Translations under genes and position numbers: made by a program | Shown: positions 29,683-38,402 of the stretch, one piece after another | How positions within the stretch are numbered: the first letter of the stretch is position 1 | Layout of the letters: every line of letters starts with the position of its first letter | Assembly (NCBI GenBank): GCA_028717885.1 | Contig: JAQUMX010000001.1 | Coordinates: 1-42,408, forward strand | Origin: Candidatus Omnitrophota bacterium | GTDB lineage: Bacteria; Omnitrophota; Gorgyraeia; Gygaellales; Profunditerraquicolaceae | Length of the DNA stretch: 42,408 nt | Direction: 5' to 3' | Notes under the pieces: generated by a model | Seen by the model: only the letters and a program-made list of their open reading frames with translations | The model's database searches: none | Told to the model about the DNA's origin: nothing

Positions 29683-30179
29683 TTATTTTTTCTTCTTTTT
29701 ACCCGAAAGAATACTATAAACCGACGGTACTACTACCAGTGTCAATACTGTCGAAACTACGACGCCTCCGATAATAGTAATTGCCATCGGAATACGGGTT
29801 TCCGCACCTGGGCCAAGGGCAAGTGCCGGGGGGGAACGCTGCTGCTACCGTAACAACCGAAGTCATTAAAATCGGGCGCAGCCTGATCGGGCAAGCCATG
29901 AGCAGCGCATTCTTTACATCCGGATTTTCCTGGCGCAGTTGGTTCGTAAAATCTACCCAAAGAATAGAATTTTTCTTTACTATCCCCATTAAGAGGATTA
30001 CCCCGATCAAGCTGTAAATATTTAACGATTAATTTGCCATCCATAAGCTGACCAAGGCTCCGGAAATACTAAATGGCAAAGCAAAAAGCACAGAGACCGG
30101 GTGCGAATAACTGTTGAAAGGTTTGTGTGCTACTGGTAAAAATAACTAAAATAAAAATAGATAAGAAAAAACGCTTCAT
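29683..30179 (-). pseudogene. Remnant of an efflux operon: TolC-type start joined to an RND pump C-terminus
   Basis: On the minus strand an ATG at 30179 opens a signal peptide (MKRFFLSIFILVIFTSSTQ) like that of an outer-membrane efflux protein. After about 15-20 codons the sequence becomes the end of an RND/AcrB-type pump: FNSYSHPVSVLFALPFSISG, NIYSLIGVILLMGIVKKNSIL, then NALLMACPIRLRPILMTSVV. That part has an in-frame TAA (30029-30031) and a +1 shift in a 7-base G/C run (29828-29834), after which ALGPGAETRIPMAITIIGGV follows to a stop at 29683. An internal deletion of an efflux operon explains this best. Confidence 0.85.
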
Positions 30180-30200
30180 CGTTTTAATTTGTCCTGTTTT

Positions 30201-30716
30201 TTAAAGTGTTTGGATCAGATGGAAAAGGAACTTCGATTCGCTTTCCACCATCTGCAGGTTATGCTCCAGGATATAAACCAGAGGAGAGACGCCTTTCTTG
30301 CGTAAAGCTGCAATCGTTTCTCTTAAGCTGTGGCTAAGTTTTTTTAAGACCGACAGGCGGGCACGCAGCCTGCGTTTGGCAATCGCGGGATTTAAGTAGC
30401 GTAAAAAATATAGGCTTAAATCTAAGCTAAATTGCGGCCTTTTAAAATTTAAAAAACTATGGGTGAGCATTTCCTGAAACCTGGCTTCACCCTTGGGCGT
30501 CAGCTCGTAAATATAACGCTGTGGGCGCTTGCCTTCTTTTTTCACCCGCTTAACCAGCAACCCCTTTTTTTCCAAAACCTTTAAGGGATAGTAGATAGAT
30601 TTTAAATCGACCCCGGCAAAAATCGATAATATTTCTTTGATCTTCTTTTTTACTTCATAGCCATGCTTAGGGCTCTCTTTGAGCAGCCCCAATAAAAGCA
30701 ATTCTTGCTCTAGCAT
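30201..30716 (-). CDS. PadR-family transcriptional regulator
   Basis: 171 residues. N-terminal winged helix: [42 protein letters not shown] and [13 protein letters not shown], the classical PadR pattern, followed by a C-terminal dimerisation helix region (vir-act type). PadR proteins usually repress adjacent efflux or phenolic-acid genes and release on ligand binding. The adjacent target here appears to be the destroyed RND efflux operon. It overlaps the accA stop by 7 nt. Confidence 0.9.
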   Translation of the reverse strand: MLEQELLLLGLLKESPKHGYEVKKKIKEILSIFAGVDLKSIYYPLKVLEKKGLLVKRVKKEGKRPQRYIYELTPKGEARFQEMLTHSFLNFKRPQFSLDLSLYFLRYLNPAIAKRRLRARLSVLKKLSHSLRETIAALRKKGVSPLVYILEHNLQMVESESKFLFHLIQTL

Positions 30717-31660
30717 ACGAATTTACCGATCTTACGGAATTTTTCATACCGGGACTGAAGCAGTTTTTCCGAAGGCCCGGATTTAAGCTCTTTCAAATTC
30801 CGGTTAATCACTGCCTTAATCGTCGCGGCGATTTTTTCCGGGTCACGATGCGCCCCTCCTAAAGGTTCAGGGACAATTTCGTCAATCAGATCCATTTTTA
30901 ATAAGTCTCCGGCAGTTAATTTCAGGACTTCGGCAGCTTCCGGGGCTTTGCTTCCGCTTTTCCAGAGGATCGCAGCGCAGCCTTCCGGAGAAATTACGGA
31001 ATAATAGGCATTCTCTAAAACACAGACCCGGTCGGCAATACCTACTCCCAATGCGCCGCCTGAGCCGCCTTCGCCGATAACTATCGCGATAATCGGAGTA
31101 TCGATCAACATCATTTCCCTTAGGTTAACGGCGATTGCCTGCGCCTGGCCGCGCTCTTCCGCGCCAATGCCGGGGTATGCGCCCGGGGTATCAATAAAAA
31201 CCACTACAGGCAGCCGATGGTCCTCTGCCAGTTCCATTACCCTTAAAGCCTTGCGGTACCCTTCCGGGTGTGCGCAGCCAAAATTACGTTTTAAGTTTTC
31301 CTTGGTATCCCTTCCTTTTTGATGCCCCATTACTACGATCTTCTGGCCGTCTATCTTTGCCAGGCCGGTAATCAGGGCTTTATCGTCGGAAAAAAAACGG
31401 TCGCCGTGTAATTCCAAGAAATCAGTCATCAAGCTGCTGATATAATCCAGAGTGTAGGGGCGCTGGGGATGGCGGGCAATCTGCACCTTTTGCCAGGCAC
31501 TTAAGTTGCCGTAAATATCTTTTCTTAAGTGCTCGAGCTTTTCCTCCAACCGCTTAATCTCCAAAGAAAGGTCGATTTGTTTATTGGAAGTAAAATTCTT
31601 GAGTTCCTGAATTTTCTTTTCCAATTCAACAATAGGTTTTTCAAAATCTAATGCGGTCAT
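30710..31660 (-). CDS. accA: Acetyl-CoA carboxylase carboxyltransferase, alpha subunit
   Basis: 316 residues. N-terminal coiled segment ([16 protein letters not shown]), then [75 protein letters not shown] and [11 protein letters not shown], all diagnostic for AccA. With AccD, biotin carboxylase and BCCP it makes malonyl-CoA for fatty acids, and would also feed the type II polyketide synthase. The ATG at 31660 matches family starts; another in-frame ATG at 31675 lies within the leader repeat. Confidence 0.95.
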   Translation of the reverse strand: MTALDFEKPIVELEKKIQELKNFTSNKQIDLSLEIKRLEEKLEHLRKDIYGNLSAWQKVQIARHPQRPYTLDYISSLMTDFLELHGDRFFSDDKALITGLAKIDGQKIVVMGHQKGRDTKENLKRNFGCAHPEGYRKALRVMELAEDHRLPVVVFIDTPGAYPGIGAEERGQAQAIAVNLREMMLIDTPIIAIVIGEGGSGGALGVGIADRVCVLENAYYSVISPEGCAAILWKSGSKAPEAAEVLKLTAGDLLKMDLIDEIVPEPLGGAHRDPEKIAATIKAVINRNLKELKSGPSEKLLQSRYEKFRKIGKFVC

Positions 31661-31712
31661 CTTTAATGAGCACATAACTTACGAGTGCCTAGCACGAGTA
31701 AGTTATAAGTGC
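31661..31712 (-). promoter_or_regulatory. Hairpin leader element (module C) upstream of accA
   Basis: On the minus strand GCACTTATAACTTACTC, apical stem GTGC-TAG-GCAC, TCGTAAGTTATGTGC, then TCATTAAAG and the accA ATG. It aligns over about 50 nt with the rpsT element at 1841-1891; the apical stem differs on both sides but remains paired. Confidence 0.65.
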
Positions 31713-31718
31713 GAATTA

Positions 31719-31744
31719 ATCCCCGCACCAATTGGTGCGGGGAT
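31719..31744. promoter_or_regulatory. 26-bp perfect palindrome (module B) upstream of accA
   Basis: ATCCCCGCACCAA and its exact inverse, centre between 31731 and 31732. It begins ATCC and ends GGAT like the TTGACAC hairpins near murJ and the polyketide operon, with the rest of the stem replaced on both sides. Confidence 0.7.
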
Positions 31745-31753
31745 AAGTTCGGA

Positions 31754-31840
31754 CTCCCGCTCTCTATCTAATAGAGCAGCGGGACAAGTTATGTCGCTGA
31801 TATTATTTTTAATACAGTGCTCCATAACTTGTGTCCTCAC
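31754..31840 (-). promoter_or_regulatory. Hairpin chain (module A plus extra hairpin) between the L,D-transpeptidase gene and accA
   Basis: TCCCGCT-CTCTAT pairs with ATAGAG-AGCGGGA (31755-31783, one bulge). Next to it ACAAGTTATG (31784-31793) pairs with CATAACTTGT (31823-31832). On the minus strand it starts ACTAAGTGAGG at the transpeptidase stop codon, as in the polyketide operon leader. No gene is seen in 31661-31840. Confidence 0.6.
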
Positions 31841-32659
31841 TTAGTCGACTATCGTTACTTCTGTGCCTTTGGGCACGATTGTATAGAGCTCTTCGACTTC
31901 GGGATTGGCCATGCGCACACAGCCCTGAGTGACTTGCTTGCCTAATGATTGGGGTTCGATCGTGCCGTGTATGCCGTAGCCAGCGATATCAAAGCCCATC
32001 CAACGGGTTCCCAGCACATTATCAGGGCTATTAGGCGCTACTACTGCTCCGGCCTTAAACCAGGTAGGATTTGGGAGCTTCTCGATAATCTTAAAAGTGC
32101 CTACAGGGGTAGAATTATTTGCGCCGGTAGCCACAATATAGGTCTTTACCACCTCTTCATCGTTTTTTAAGATCAGGATATTCTGGCTCTTGTCCACTAG
32201 AATACTGAACGGCGCAGTCCACACCTTGATTTTTTTCCCGGGGATAATTTTATCATCGCTTAAATTATTGCTTTTTTTAATCAACTCCACGGTAGTATTA
32301 AATGCCCTGGCGATTTTGCCTAAAGTGTCTCCCGGTTTAATCTGGTATAATGTGCTCTTGGGAGTTATCGTCGGTGAAAAGAGCAATTTAATGTTCAGGT
32401 CTTCGATTTTTTTCTGCCAATTGGCCACTTCATTCGATCCGGAAAAATCAGCCGCTAACTTTTGGTAAACTGCTTTGCTCCCCGAGAGGTCGCCCTTATT
32501 CTCCAGCTCCTTTGCCTCTGCCTGCAATTTTGACGCGGAGAGCCTTCCGGTAATAGAAACAGCGGCTCCTGCGGGGCTATTTTTCTTAAGTTGCAAAAAA
32601 ATCAAAACCGATATTGTTATCAAAACCGCTGCTATAATCAACCACCATATCCTTTTCAC
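31841..32659 (-). CDS. LysM-containing L,D-transpeptidase (YkuD)
   Basis: 272 residues. One N-terminal membrane anchor (WWLIIAAVLITISVLIFLQL), a spacer helix, a LysM domain (YQIKPGDTLGKIARAFNTTVELIKKSN, split here by family motif only), then the YkuD domain with IHGTIEPQSLG and the catalytic TQGCVRM. It forms 3-3 peptidoglycan cross-links or attaches proteins in the periplasm; LysM binds glycan. It is followed by the hairpin-rich accA leader. Confidence 0.93.
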   Translation of the reverse strand: MKRIWWLIIAAVLITISVLIFLQLKKNSPAGAAVSITGRLSASKLQAEAKELENKGDLSGSKAVYQKLAADFSGSNEVANWQKKIEDLNIKLLFSPTITPKSTLYQIKPGDTLGKIARAFNTTVELIKKSNNLSDDKIIPGKKIKVWTAPFSILVDKSQNILILKNDEEVVKTYIVATGANNSTPVGTFKIIEKLPNPTWFKAGAVVAPNSPDNVLGTRWMGFDIAGYGIHGTIEPQSLGKQVTQGCVRMANPEVEELYTIVPKGTEVTIVD

Positions 32660-32674
32660 TTCCTCACTCCTTAT

Positions 32675-33127
32675 CTATTTGGCCATGCTTATAAACGCAA
32701 TGGTAACCCCTAATAAAGCCCCCATTATCACTTCAATAGGGGTATGCCCGATTAACTCGCGCAGCCTGGTTTCATGAATCTTATGCTGCCAATAAATATC
32801 TTCCATAATTTTGTTCAAGATATGTGCCTGCCGGCCTGCCGAATAACGCACTACGTGCGCATCAAACATTACTACGATCGCAAATGAAGCAGCCAAGGCA
32901 AAATAAACGCTGCTAAAACTATACTCTAAGCCTACTGAGGTTGCCATACATGCCGCGCCGGCAGCGTGCGAAGAAGGCATGCCTCCGGTACCCACAAACC
33001 AGCGAAAGTCGAATTTTTTTTCACGCATGATGCCGAAGGTGACTTTTATGGACTGCGCAATGATCCAGGAAAAAATCGTCACCATCAGGATCTTGTTTCT
33101 ATAGATTTCTAAAAATATATCTCTCAT
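32675..33127 (-). CDS. Divergent PAP2-family (DUF212/YuiD-like) membrane protein
   Basis: 150 residues with several membrane helices. IAQSIKVTFGIMREKKFDFRWFVGTGGMPSSHAA is the family signature, followed by AIVVMFDAHVVRYSAGRQAHILNKI and LRELIGHTPIEVIMGALLG. Members are related to lipid phosphatases, but their function is not established. It overlaps the upstream coiled-coil gene by 4 nt. Confidence 0.9.
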   Translation of the reverse strand: MRDIFLEIYRNKILMVTIFSWIIAQSIKVTFGIMREKKFDFRWFVGTGGMPSSHAAGAACMATSVGLEYSFSSVYFALAASFAIVVMFDAHVVRYSAGRQAHILNKIMEDIYWQHKIHETRLRELIGHTPIEVIMGALLGVTIAFISMAK

Positions 33128-33660
33128 TGTTCCCTCTTGTAAATTACCCCGCGGTTACCTAAAGCGGTATTCTGGGCATCCGTCTTCTTGATGACCTCGA
33201 TGCCTACTTTTTGGATCTGAGTTTGCAGCTCTTTGATCGCTTTCTTTTGTTCACCCAAAGCACGCAAGTGGCTATTCAAACTCTCGTTCTCCTGGGTTAA
33301 TTTCTCCACTTGTTTTACTAAAGCATCCCTTTCCTGTTTCAATGCCTGCAGCTGCTGGCCATCCTGCTGCACCTTTGCCAGGTCCTGGTTCAATTTATTG
33401 TCTTTTTGCTCCTGGGCCTTTAGATTCTCCTTCAATTGGGCATTCTCTTCCGATATTTTTGCGGAAGAATTTTTTTCTTTCTCTATTTCCTGCAATAACT
33501 TTTGCTTCTCATTTTCTAAATTACTCAGCTGTTCTTTTTGCTGATAGACAGCCCTGTGCAGCCCTAAATTGCTCTTCAGCAAGGCCAGATAGTTGACACT
33601 GGTATAAACAACTATCAGGGAAAATATGACGAATAATAGGGATTTAATCGCGATTTTCAT
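33124..33660 (-). CDS. Membrane-anchored coiled-coil protein, paralogue 1
   Basis: 178 residues: an N-terminal membrane helix (SLLFVIFSLIVVYTSVNYLAL), then about 110 residues of heptad-rich coiled coil (Lys/Glu/Gln/Leu), ending in a short conserved tail with IEVIKKT and GNRGVIYKRE. No enzymatic motif. It shares its layout and the GNRG tail with the next upstream gene, pointing to tandem duplication. A periplasmic scaffold or division-related role is possible but unproven. Confidence 0.75.
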   Translation of the reverse strand: MKIAIKSLLFVIFSLIVVYTSVNYLALLKSNLGLHRAVYQQKEQLSNLENEKQKLLQEIEKEKNSSAKISEENAQLKENLKAQEQKDNKLNQDLAKVQQDGQQLQALKQERDALVKQVEKLTQENESLNSHLRALGEQKKAIKELQTQIQKVGIEVIKKTDAQNTALGNRGVIYKREQ

Positions 33661-33708
33661 CTTAAATAATTAGCTAATATTATAACGGGGCAGTTTTTAA
33701 AAAGCAAG

Positions 33709-34353
33709 CTATTTCTCTTCTGGGTCTGCGGGTAAATCTTCCGGAGCGGTAATAACCTCGATCTTTACTTTGGCAGGGTGGGTGGGTTGGCCGTTTTTCA
33801 GCAAAAACCCGCGGTTGCCTTCCGTATTATTTCCTTCTACGCCAGGCCAATCCTGGCTTACTTCTATCTCTAAAGGTGCGTTCTTATCTTTCTTTAGCTC
33901 TGCGATTCTTTTCCTTAACTCGGGAATCGAGTATAAATTCTCTTTTAAGGCCCTGTTTTGGCTAGCCAGCTGATTGACTTTTTCCGCGCGCTTAATCAGG
34001 GTAAGGTTTTCTGCTTTTAAAAGCAAGAATTTCGAATTTAACCCGTCAATTGCTTTCTTTGTCTGGTTCAGTTCCGCAAAAAGCTTAGCCATTCTCCTTT
34101 TCACGGCTTTTAGGTTTCCCCTGAGCACGGCTTTGTCCTGAGAAAGCAAAGCTACTTGCTCCTTGCCCTGCTCTAATTCTGCCAGCACTACCCTTTTCTC
34201 TTCCTCTAATGCCGCTAGTTTTGCCTTAATCGAATTCAGGTCATCGGTCAAGACGCGCTTTTCCTGAAAAATAGCAGCGTATTTTACCACTGAGAACGCG
34301 GCAACCGAGAGTAAAAAAATAATCAGAATATTCTTTAAAAGCCCCTTATCCAT
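33709..34353 (-). CDS. Membrane-anchored coiled-coil protein, paralogue 2
   Basis: 214 residues: N-terminal membrane helix (NILIIFLLSVAAFSVVKYAAI), coiled coil (LKAKLAALEEEK-type heptads, LNQTKKAIDGLNSKFLLLKAE), then IEVSQDWPG, EGNRGFLLKNGQP and a Pro/Glu-rich end. Same architecture and GNRG motif as paralogue 1, 48 bp downstream. It is the first gene of the run toward accA. No Shine-Dalgarno sequence; a promoter with TATAAT lies 12 bp upstream of the ATG. Confidence 0.75.
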   Translation of the reverse strand: MDKGLLKNILIIFLLSVAAFSVVKYAAIFQEKRVLTDDLNSIKAKLAALEEEKRVVLAELEQGKEQVALLSQDKAVLRGNLKAVKRRMAKLFAELNQTKKAIDGLNSKFLLLKAENLTLIKRAEKVNQLASQNRALKENLYSIPELRKRIAELKKDKNAPLEIEVSQDWPGVEGNNTEGNRGFLLKNGQPTHPAKVKIEVITAPEDLPADPEEK

Positions 34354-34365
34354 AGTTTAAATAGT

Positions 34366-34393
34366 ATTATATTATTACCTCTTTAAAAAGCAA
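34366..34393 (-). promoter_or_regulatory. Probable promoter of the coiled-coil/ldt run
   Basis: Minus strand TTGCTT (34388-34393), 16 nt, TATAAT (34366-34371). Predicted start near 34359, leaving a leader of only about 5-6 nt before the ATG at 34353. Confidence 0.55.
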
Positions 34394-34454
34394 GGTTTTT
34401 TTGGTGAGATTAATCAACTTCGCGCGTCTATTATAGGTAAAGGAGGAAGATAAT

Positions 34455-35978
34455 ATGTTGGCAAAAGTACAAAGTTACGGCTTATTAGGAATAGAAGCGT
34501 ATCCGATTGAAATTGAAGTAGATGTTTCCATGGGGCTTCCGGCAATGGCGCTGGTTGGCCTGGCTGATACCGCCATACGCGAGAGTAAAGAAAGGGTTAA
34601 GGCAGCGATCAAGAATTCCGGGTTCCATTGGCCATGCGATCGGATTACCGTAAGCTTAGCCCCCTCTGACTTAAAAAAAGAAGGCGCTTCTTTTGACCTG
34701 GCAATTGCCTTAGGAATACTGGCTGCTTCCGAGCAACTGGATGCGGAAAAACTAAAAAGCTACCACATCTTCGGAGAGCTTTCCTTGGACGGCTCGCTAC
34801 GGCCGGTTAAAGGGATCCTGCCGATAGCTGTTGCAGTAGCCCAAGCACAAATAATACAGATGGTATTGCCGCAAGAAAATATGCTGGAGGCGGCGATTGT
34901 TTCCGGAGTACAGGCGCTGGGAGTTTTTTCCTTACGCCAGGCCGTAGAGGCATTGCATCAACCGCAATGCTTCAAAACTGCTCAAGTTTCCTTAAGCCAA
35001 CTGCTGGAAAACAGAACCCAATATAGTATCGATTTTTCTGAAATTAAGGGGCAGCCTGCGGCAAAGCGCGCCCTGGAAGTAGCGGTTGCCGGAGGACACA
35101 ATATCCTGATGATCGGGCCTCCGGGAAGCGGAAAAACTATGCTCGCAAAACGAATCCCCACGATCATGCCGGATTTATGCCTCGAAGAAGCGCTAGAGAT
35201 CACTAAAATTCATTCGGTAGCAGCAGCCTCCCCATTACAAAACGGAATTCTTACGCTGCGGCCGTTTCGCAACCCGCATCACACTATTTCCGACGTGGCA
35301 CTGGTAGGCGGAGGTTCTTTACCGCAACCGGGAGAAATCAGCCTCGCGCATCAAGGAGTACTATTCCTCGACGAGCTCGCGGAATTCCCGCGTAATTGCC
35401 TGGAAGCTTTAAGGCAGCCTTTGGAAGACGGGGTAATCCGTATTTGCCGCATCAACAAAGCTTTTACCTTCCCTTCTTGCTTTATGCTGGTTTGCGCAAT
35501 GAACCCTTGCCCCTGCGGCTATTATACCGACCCGAAAAGAAATTGCACCTGCAGCACCACAAAAATCCAGCAATACAAAAATAAAATCTCCGGGCCATTA
35601 CTTGACAGGATTGACATACATATCGAAGTTCCGGCGATAAAATATAAAGAACTCGCGGATATAAATGAAGCTGAAGCTTCCGGCCGGATAAAAAAACGGG
35701 TGGAAAATGCGCGGGCAATCCAAAGAGAAAGATTCAAAGCAGAAAAAATATTTTGTAATGCGCAGATGCATACGAAAATGCTCAAGAAATACTGTGCGCT
35801 TGGCGATAGTGCGAAAAAATTATTGCGGCTGGCAATGACTGAACTGGGGTTTTCTGCCCGGGCTTATGATAAGATTTTAAAAATCTCCCGGACAATTGCG
35901 GATCTTGCGCTATCACAAGATATCCAGGAAGAGCACATCTCAGAGGCGATCCAATACCGCAGCCTGGATAGGAATTAA
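34455..35978 (+). CDS. comM: ComM/YifB-family Mg-chelatase-like AAA+ ATPase
   Basis: 507 residues. The N-terminal Lon-like domain starts LAKVQSYGLLGIEAYPIEIEV and has VGLADTAIRESKERVKAAI. The AAA+ core has Walker A GPPGSGKT (221-228), Walker B VLFLDELAEF and a Cys-rich NPCPCGYY...CTC insertion, and ends with a C-terminal Mg-chelatase domain (SARAYDKILKISRTIADL). ComM is a helicase promoting branch migration during natural transformation, consistent with comEA and comEC in the window. AAAGGAGG precedes the ATG by 8 nt. It ends 2 bp from the convergent glycosyltransferase gene. Confidence 0.93.
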   Translation: MLAKVQSYGLLGIEAYPIEIEVDVSMGLPAMALVGLADTAIRESKERVKAAIKNSGFHWPCDRITVSLAPSDLKKEGASFDLAIALGILAASEQLDAEKLKSYHIFGELSLDGSLRPVKGILPIAVAVAQAQIIQMVLPQENMLEAAIVSGVQALGVFSLRQAVEALHQPQCFKTAQVSLSQLLENRTQYSIDFSEIKGQPAAKRALEVAVAGGHNILMIGPPGSGKTMLAKRIPTIMPDLCLEEALEITKIHSVAAASPLQNGILTLRPFRNPHHTISDVALVGGGSLPQPGEISLAHQGVLFLDELAEFPRNCLEALRQPLEDGVIRICRINKAFTFPSCFMLVCAMNPCPCGYYTDPKRNCTCSTTKIQQYKNKISGPLLDRIDIHIEVPAIKYKELADINEAEASGRIKKRVENARAIQRERFKAEKIFCNAQMHTKMLKKYCALGDSAKKLLRLAMTELGFSARAYDKILKISRTIADLALSQDIQEEHISEAIQYRSLDRN

Positions 35979-35980
35979 AG

Positions 35981-37468
35981 TTATTTACGTTTTTTTTCAG
36001 TAGTCTCAAAAACCATATACCTGCCAAGCATCAGCCTGGTTTGGGCATCGAGCGCCGGGGTAGAGCCCAGGATCAGCACAATAAAAGGCACAATAATCCA
36101 CTCTACCAACATTAAAATGTTTTTGTGCCATTTTACGTCCCGGGGCCGCGGCGGCAAAGTGGTACGGCTTAAAAAAATCCAGATTAAGCTTGCTACTGCC
36201 GTAAAGTTAAAAAGCAAGCCTGTGATACGCGGCAGGTTATAACCAACAGCAGAGGTTTGCGCAAAAAACGAGCCTCCTAAAATGATAGGCAATGTAGGCA
36301 TAAGGATAATAATTACCGCCCAGATCGCCCAGGTAACATGGCTTTCCAGAAGATGATATGACCTTCTGATTTTTGTAAACAACGGGATATCTTTTTCTCC
36401 TAAAAAGCCATTGACCAAAAAAGGGAAATTCTCTACACCCCAGGCCCACCTTCTTTTTTGTTTATATTGCAGGAGGATGGTTTTAAAAAAGTTCGTGGAA
36501 TATGCCACGTCCATAGAAACCGTGATGTATAAAGGGACGACACGGTAATTTCCTTTAAAAAAAAGGAATGCCTTCCAATAGATTACCGAATCGTCGGAAA
36601 TCATATTTACCGGCCAATAATCAATATCCACGAGGGTTTTAAAACTCATACTGTGGCTGGAGAAGGTGACGAATTTTTCCAGGCGCATACTCTCAATCAA
36701 CTGGCAGAAGGAAGCGGTTAACTCTACGAGCCTGGCAAAAGAAGGCGCATACCAGATATTGTTATTATAAACCGGTATCGGCTGATAACTTGCCTGGTGC
36801 GGCTTAGGGGTAGTAAGGAAGTGGTGAGTCAGGCATGAAAAATAGCCTTTTTCCACACAGGTGTCGGCATCAAAACAAGAAACAATTATATTTTCATAGG
36901 GAATTTTCTTGCGGTCAAAGAATTCTTTTGCCGCTTTTGCCGCGAAAGTGGCATTTGCCCCTTTGGTGGGAGTTTCTCCGGGCAGCCCATTTGGATGAAA
37001 AGTAGAAAGATACCCGAAAAATTCTCCTTTAAATTTATCTTCCAGGTCTTTCGCATTCGCGCGGCAGTCGCGGTTACGTTCTTCGAAGGCTACTACTACC
37101 ACAAGATTGTCGTTAGGGTAATTCGAATTTTTGATTGCCTCTAAAGAAGCCTTGAGGATTGCGGGGCTTTCTTTATAAACCGGAAAAATAACCAAATGAT
37201 AAAATTTAAGCCAGCTGCCCTGTGGTTCTAACTCCTGGCATTCTTTAAGCCAATTACGGCTTCTTTCTTTAAATAACCGGCGGTGTGCCATCACCAAAAG
37301 CGTAGTCAGGTAAAGCGTACGGATGATCCAGTAAAAATCGAAAACGATAATTGCTACGGCGCAAACTGCCGGCTGCCAGGCAGAAAGGACGATCAGGAAG
37401 AAAATAACCCCCCAGGAAAGAAAACCGGGAATAATTTCTAATAATCTTCTGATCTTCGTACTATTCAT
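35981..37468 (-). CDS. Membrane GT2 family glycosyltransferase
   Basis: 495 residues. Two N-terminal membrane helices, a cytoplasmic GT-A domain (FPVYKESPAILKASLEAI, nucleotide-sugar binding; CFDADT as DxD; SDDSVIYWK acceptor Asp; QKRRWAWG as QxxRW) and several C-terminal helices. This resembles cellulose-synthase-like processive transferases, so an exopolysaccharide or cell-surface glycan is likely. It overlaps the PEGA gene by 8 nt and is the last gene of the folC-mnmE-folE run. Confidence 0.88.
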   Translation of the reverse strand: MNSTKIRRLLEIIPGFLSWGVIFFLIVLSAWQPAVCAVAIIVFDFYWIIRTLYLTTLLVMAHRRLFKERSRNWLKECQELEPQGSWLKFYHLVIFPVYKESPAILKASLEAIKNSNYPNDNLVVVVAFEERNRDCRANAKDLEDKFKGEFFGYLSTFHPNGLPGETPTKGANATFAAKAAKEFFDRKKIPYENIIVSCFDADTCVEKGYFSCLTHHFLTTPKPHQASYQPIPVYNNNIWYAPSFARLVELTASFCQLIESMRLEKFVTFSSHSMSFKTLVDIDYWPVNMISDDSVIYWKAFLFFKGNYRVVPLYITVSMDVAYSTNFFKTILLQYKQKRRWAWGVENFPFLVNGFLGEKDIPLFTKIRRSYHLLESHVTWAIWAVIIILMPTLPIILGGSFFAQTSAVGYNLPRITGLLFNFTAVASLIWIFLSRTTLPPRPRDVKWHKNILMLVEWIIVPFIVLILGSTPALDAQTRLMLGRYMVFETTEKKRK

Positions 37469-38393
37469 GCGTTTGCATCTTCATCAATTGCTGCAAAGTA
37501 GTCCGGCTGTTTAATTCCAGTTTGTAAAGATTATCATACATGTTTCCGTCGGCAGCTCTCTGGGAATCAATAAAATAAAGCGTATCATTGTGCAGGTCGT
37601 AGGAGCAGCTGGGATTTTTTTTGTTTAAAGTTGCCAGGGCTATTGGCACAGCTTCAGGCTTAGCCTCTAATACCTCAACGGCACGGTTGGCAAGCAAAAC
37701 CAAATGGTAACTGTCGGAATGCCAAAAGATATTAAAGAGCACCCCTGAGGGATAATCCAGGACGAATTGTTGGGAAAAAAATGGCTGCCCTGAATATGCA
37801 TCCAGATAAGTAATTCCGATTTTATGCTTGTTAAAATAAGCGATTTTTTTTCGGTCGGGCGAAGCGACAAACTTTACCGGCGCCGGGTCGATTTGCAGGA
37901 AAGTAGCGATCCGTTCATAGTTGTTGCCTTCGAAATCCGAACGGTAAATGGCGTTATCTTCTCCGGCATAATAAATCTCTGCTTTCTCTTCGTCGAGCCA
38001 GAAGGCGGAGAATTTCTCTTTGTTAAGCTGACGGATATTGGGCCTCACTGGAAAAAGAATAATTTTTTCCAGGCGGGTAGCTTTTCCTGCTTCTATGGCT
38101 ACATTACTGGCCCACGGATAATGCTTTTCCAATTCGATCTTTAGATGATAGGTTCCGGGCAGCAACTCGGCAATAGTTGCCGGCGTTTTATCATTTAATA
38201 AAGCATTATCCAGGTATACGTTGGCCCCGGAAGGCTGGGTTTTGATTACTACAAGGCCGGTCTTGGTAAAGGAAAGCGTGCGGCGGCTAAATTTATAACC
38301 GAGGACGGAAGAGAGAATGGAGGGCAGCCCCAAAATAAAAATTAAGACACTCAAATAATAAAGGACTGCCCGGATCCTTTGCTCGCTCAGCAT
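37461..38393 (-). CDS. PEGA-domain membrane protein with propeller-like C-terminus
   Basis: 310 residues. One N-terminal membrane helix (LYYLSVLIFILGLPSILSSVLG), a PEGA domain (VVIKTQPSGANVYLDNALLNDKTPATIAELLPGTYHLKI as family pattern, positions about 48-90), then beta-strand repeats with VASPDRKKIAYFN and FWHSDSYHLVLLAN typical of TolB/WD40-like propellers. PEGA domains are common surface modules of unknown binding partner. By location it may support the adjacent glycosyltransferase. Confidence 0.8.
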   Translation of the reverse strand: MLSEQRIRAVLYYLSVLIFILGLPSILSSVLGYKFSRRTLSFTKTGLVVIKTQPSGANVYLDNALLNDKTPATIAELLPGTYHLKIELEKHYPWASNVAIEAGKATRLEKIILFPVRPNIRQLNKEKFSAFWLDEEKAEIYYAGEDNAIYRSDFEGNNYERIATFLQIDPAPVKFVASPDRKKIAYFNKHKIGITYLDAYSGQPFFSQQFVLDYPSGVLFNIFWHSDSYHLVLLANRAVEVLEAKPEAVPIALATLNKKNPSCSYDLHNDTLYFIDSQRAADGNMYDNLYKLELNSRTTLQQLMKMQTHE

Positions 38394-38402
38394 AGAATTT
38401 AA

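Noticed and set aside
31661-31840. AACTT/AAGTT hairpins as integron attC sites
   Set aside because: The boxes do not match RYYYAAC/GTTRRRY, the neighbours are housekeeping genes in operons, and no integrase is present.
32826-32850. GCCTGCCGGCCTGC in the PAP2-like gene as another LPAGR-type palindrome
   Set aside because: The encoded SAGRQAHILNK segment is a normal conserved part of this family, and the palindrome is imperfect.
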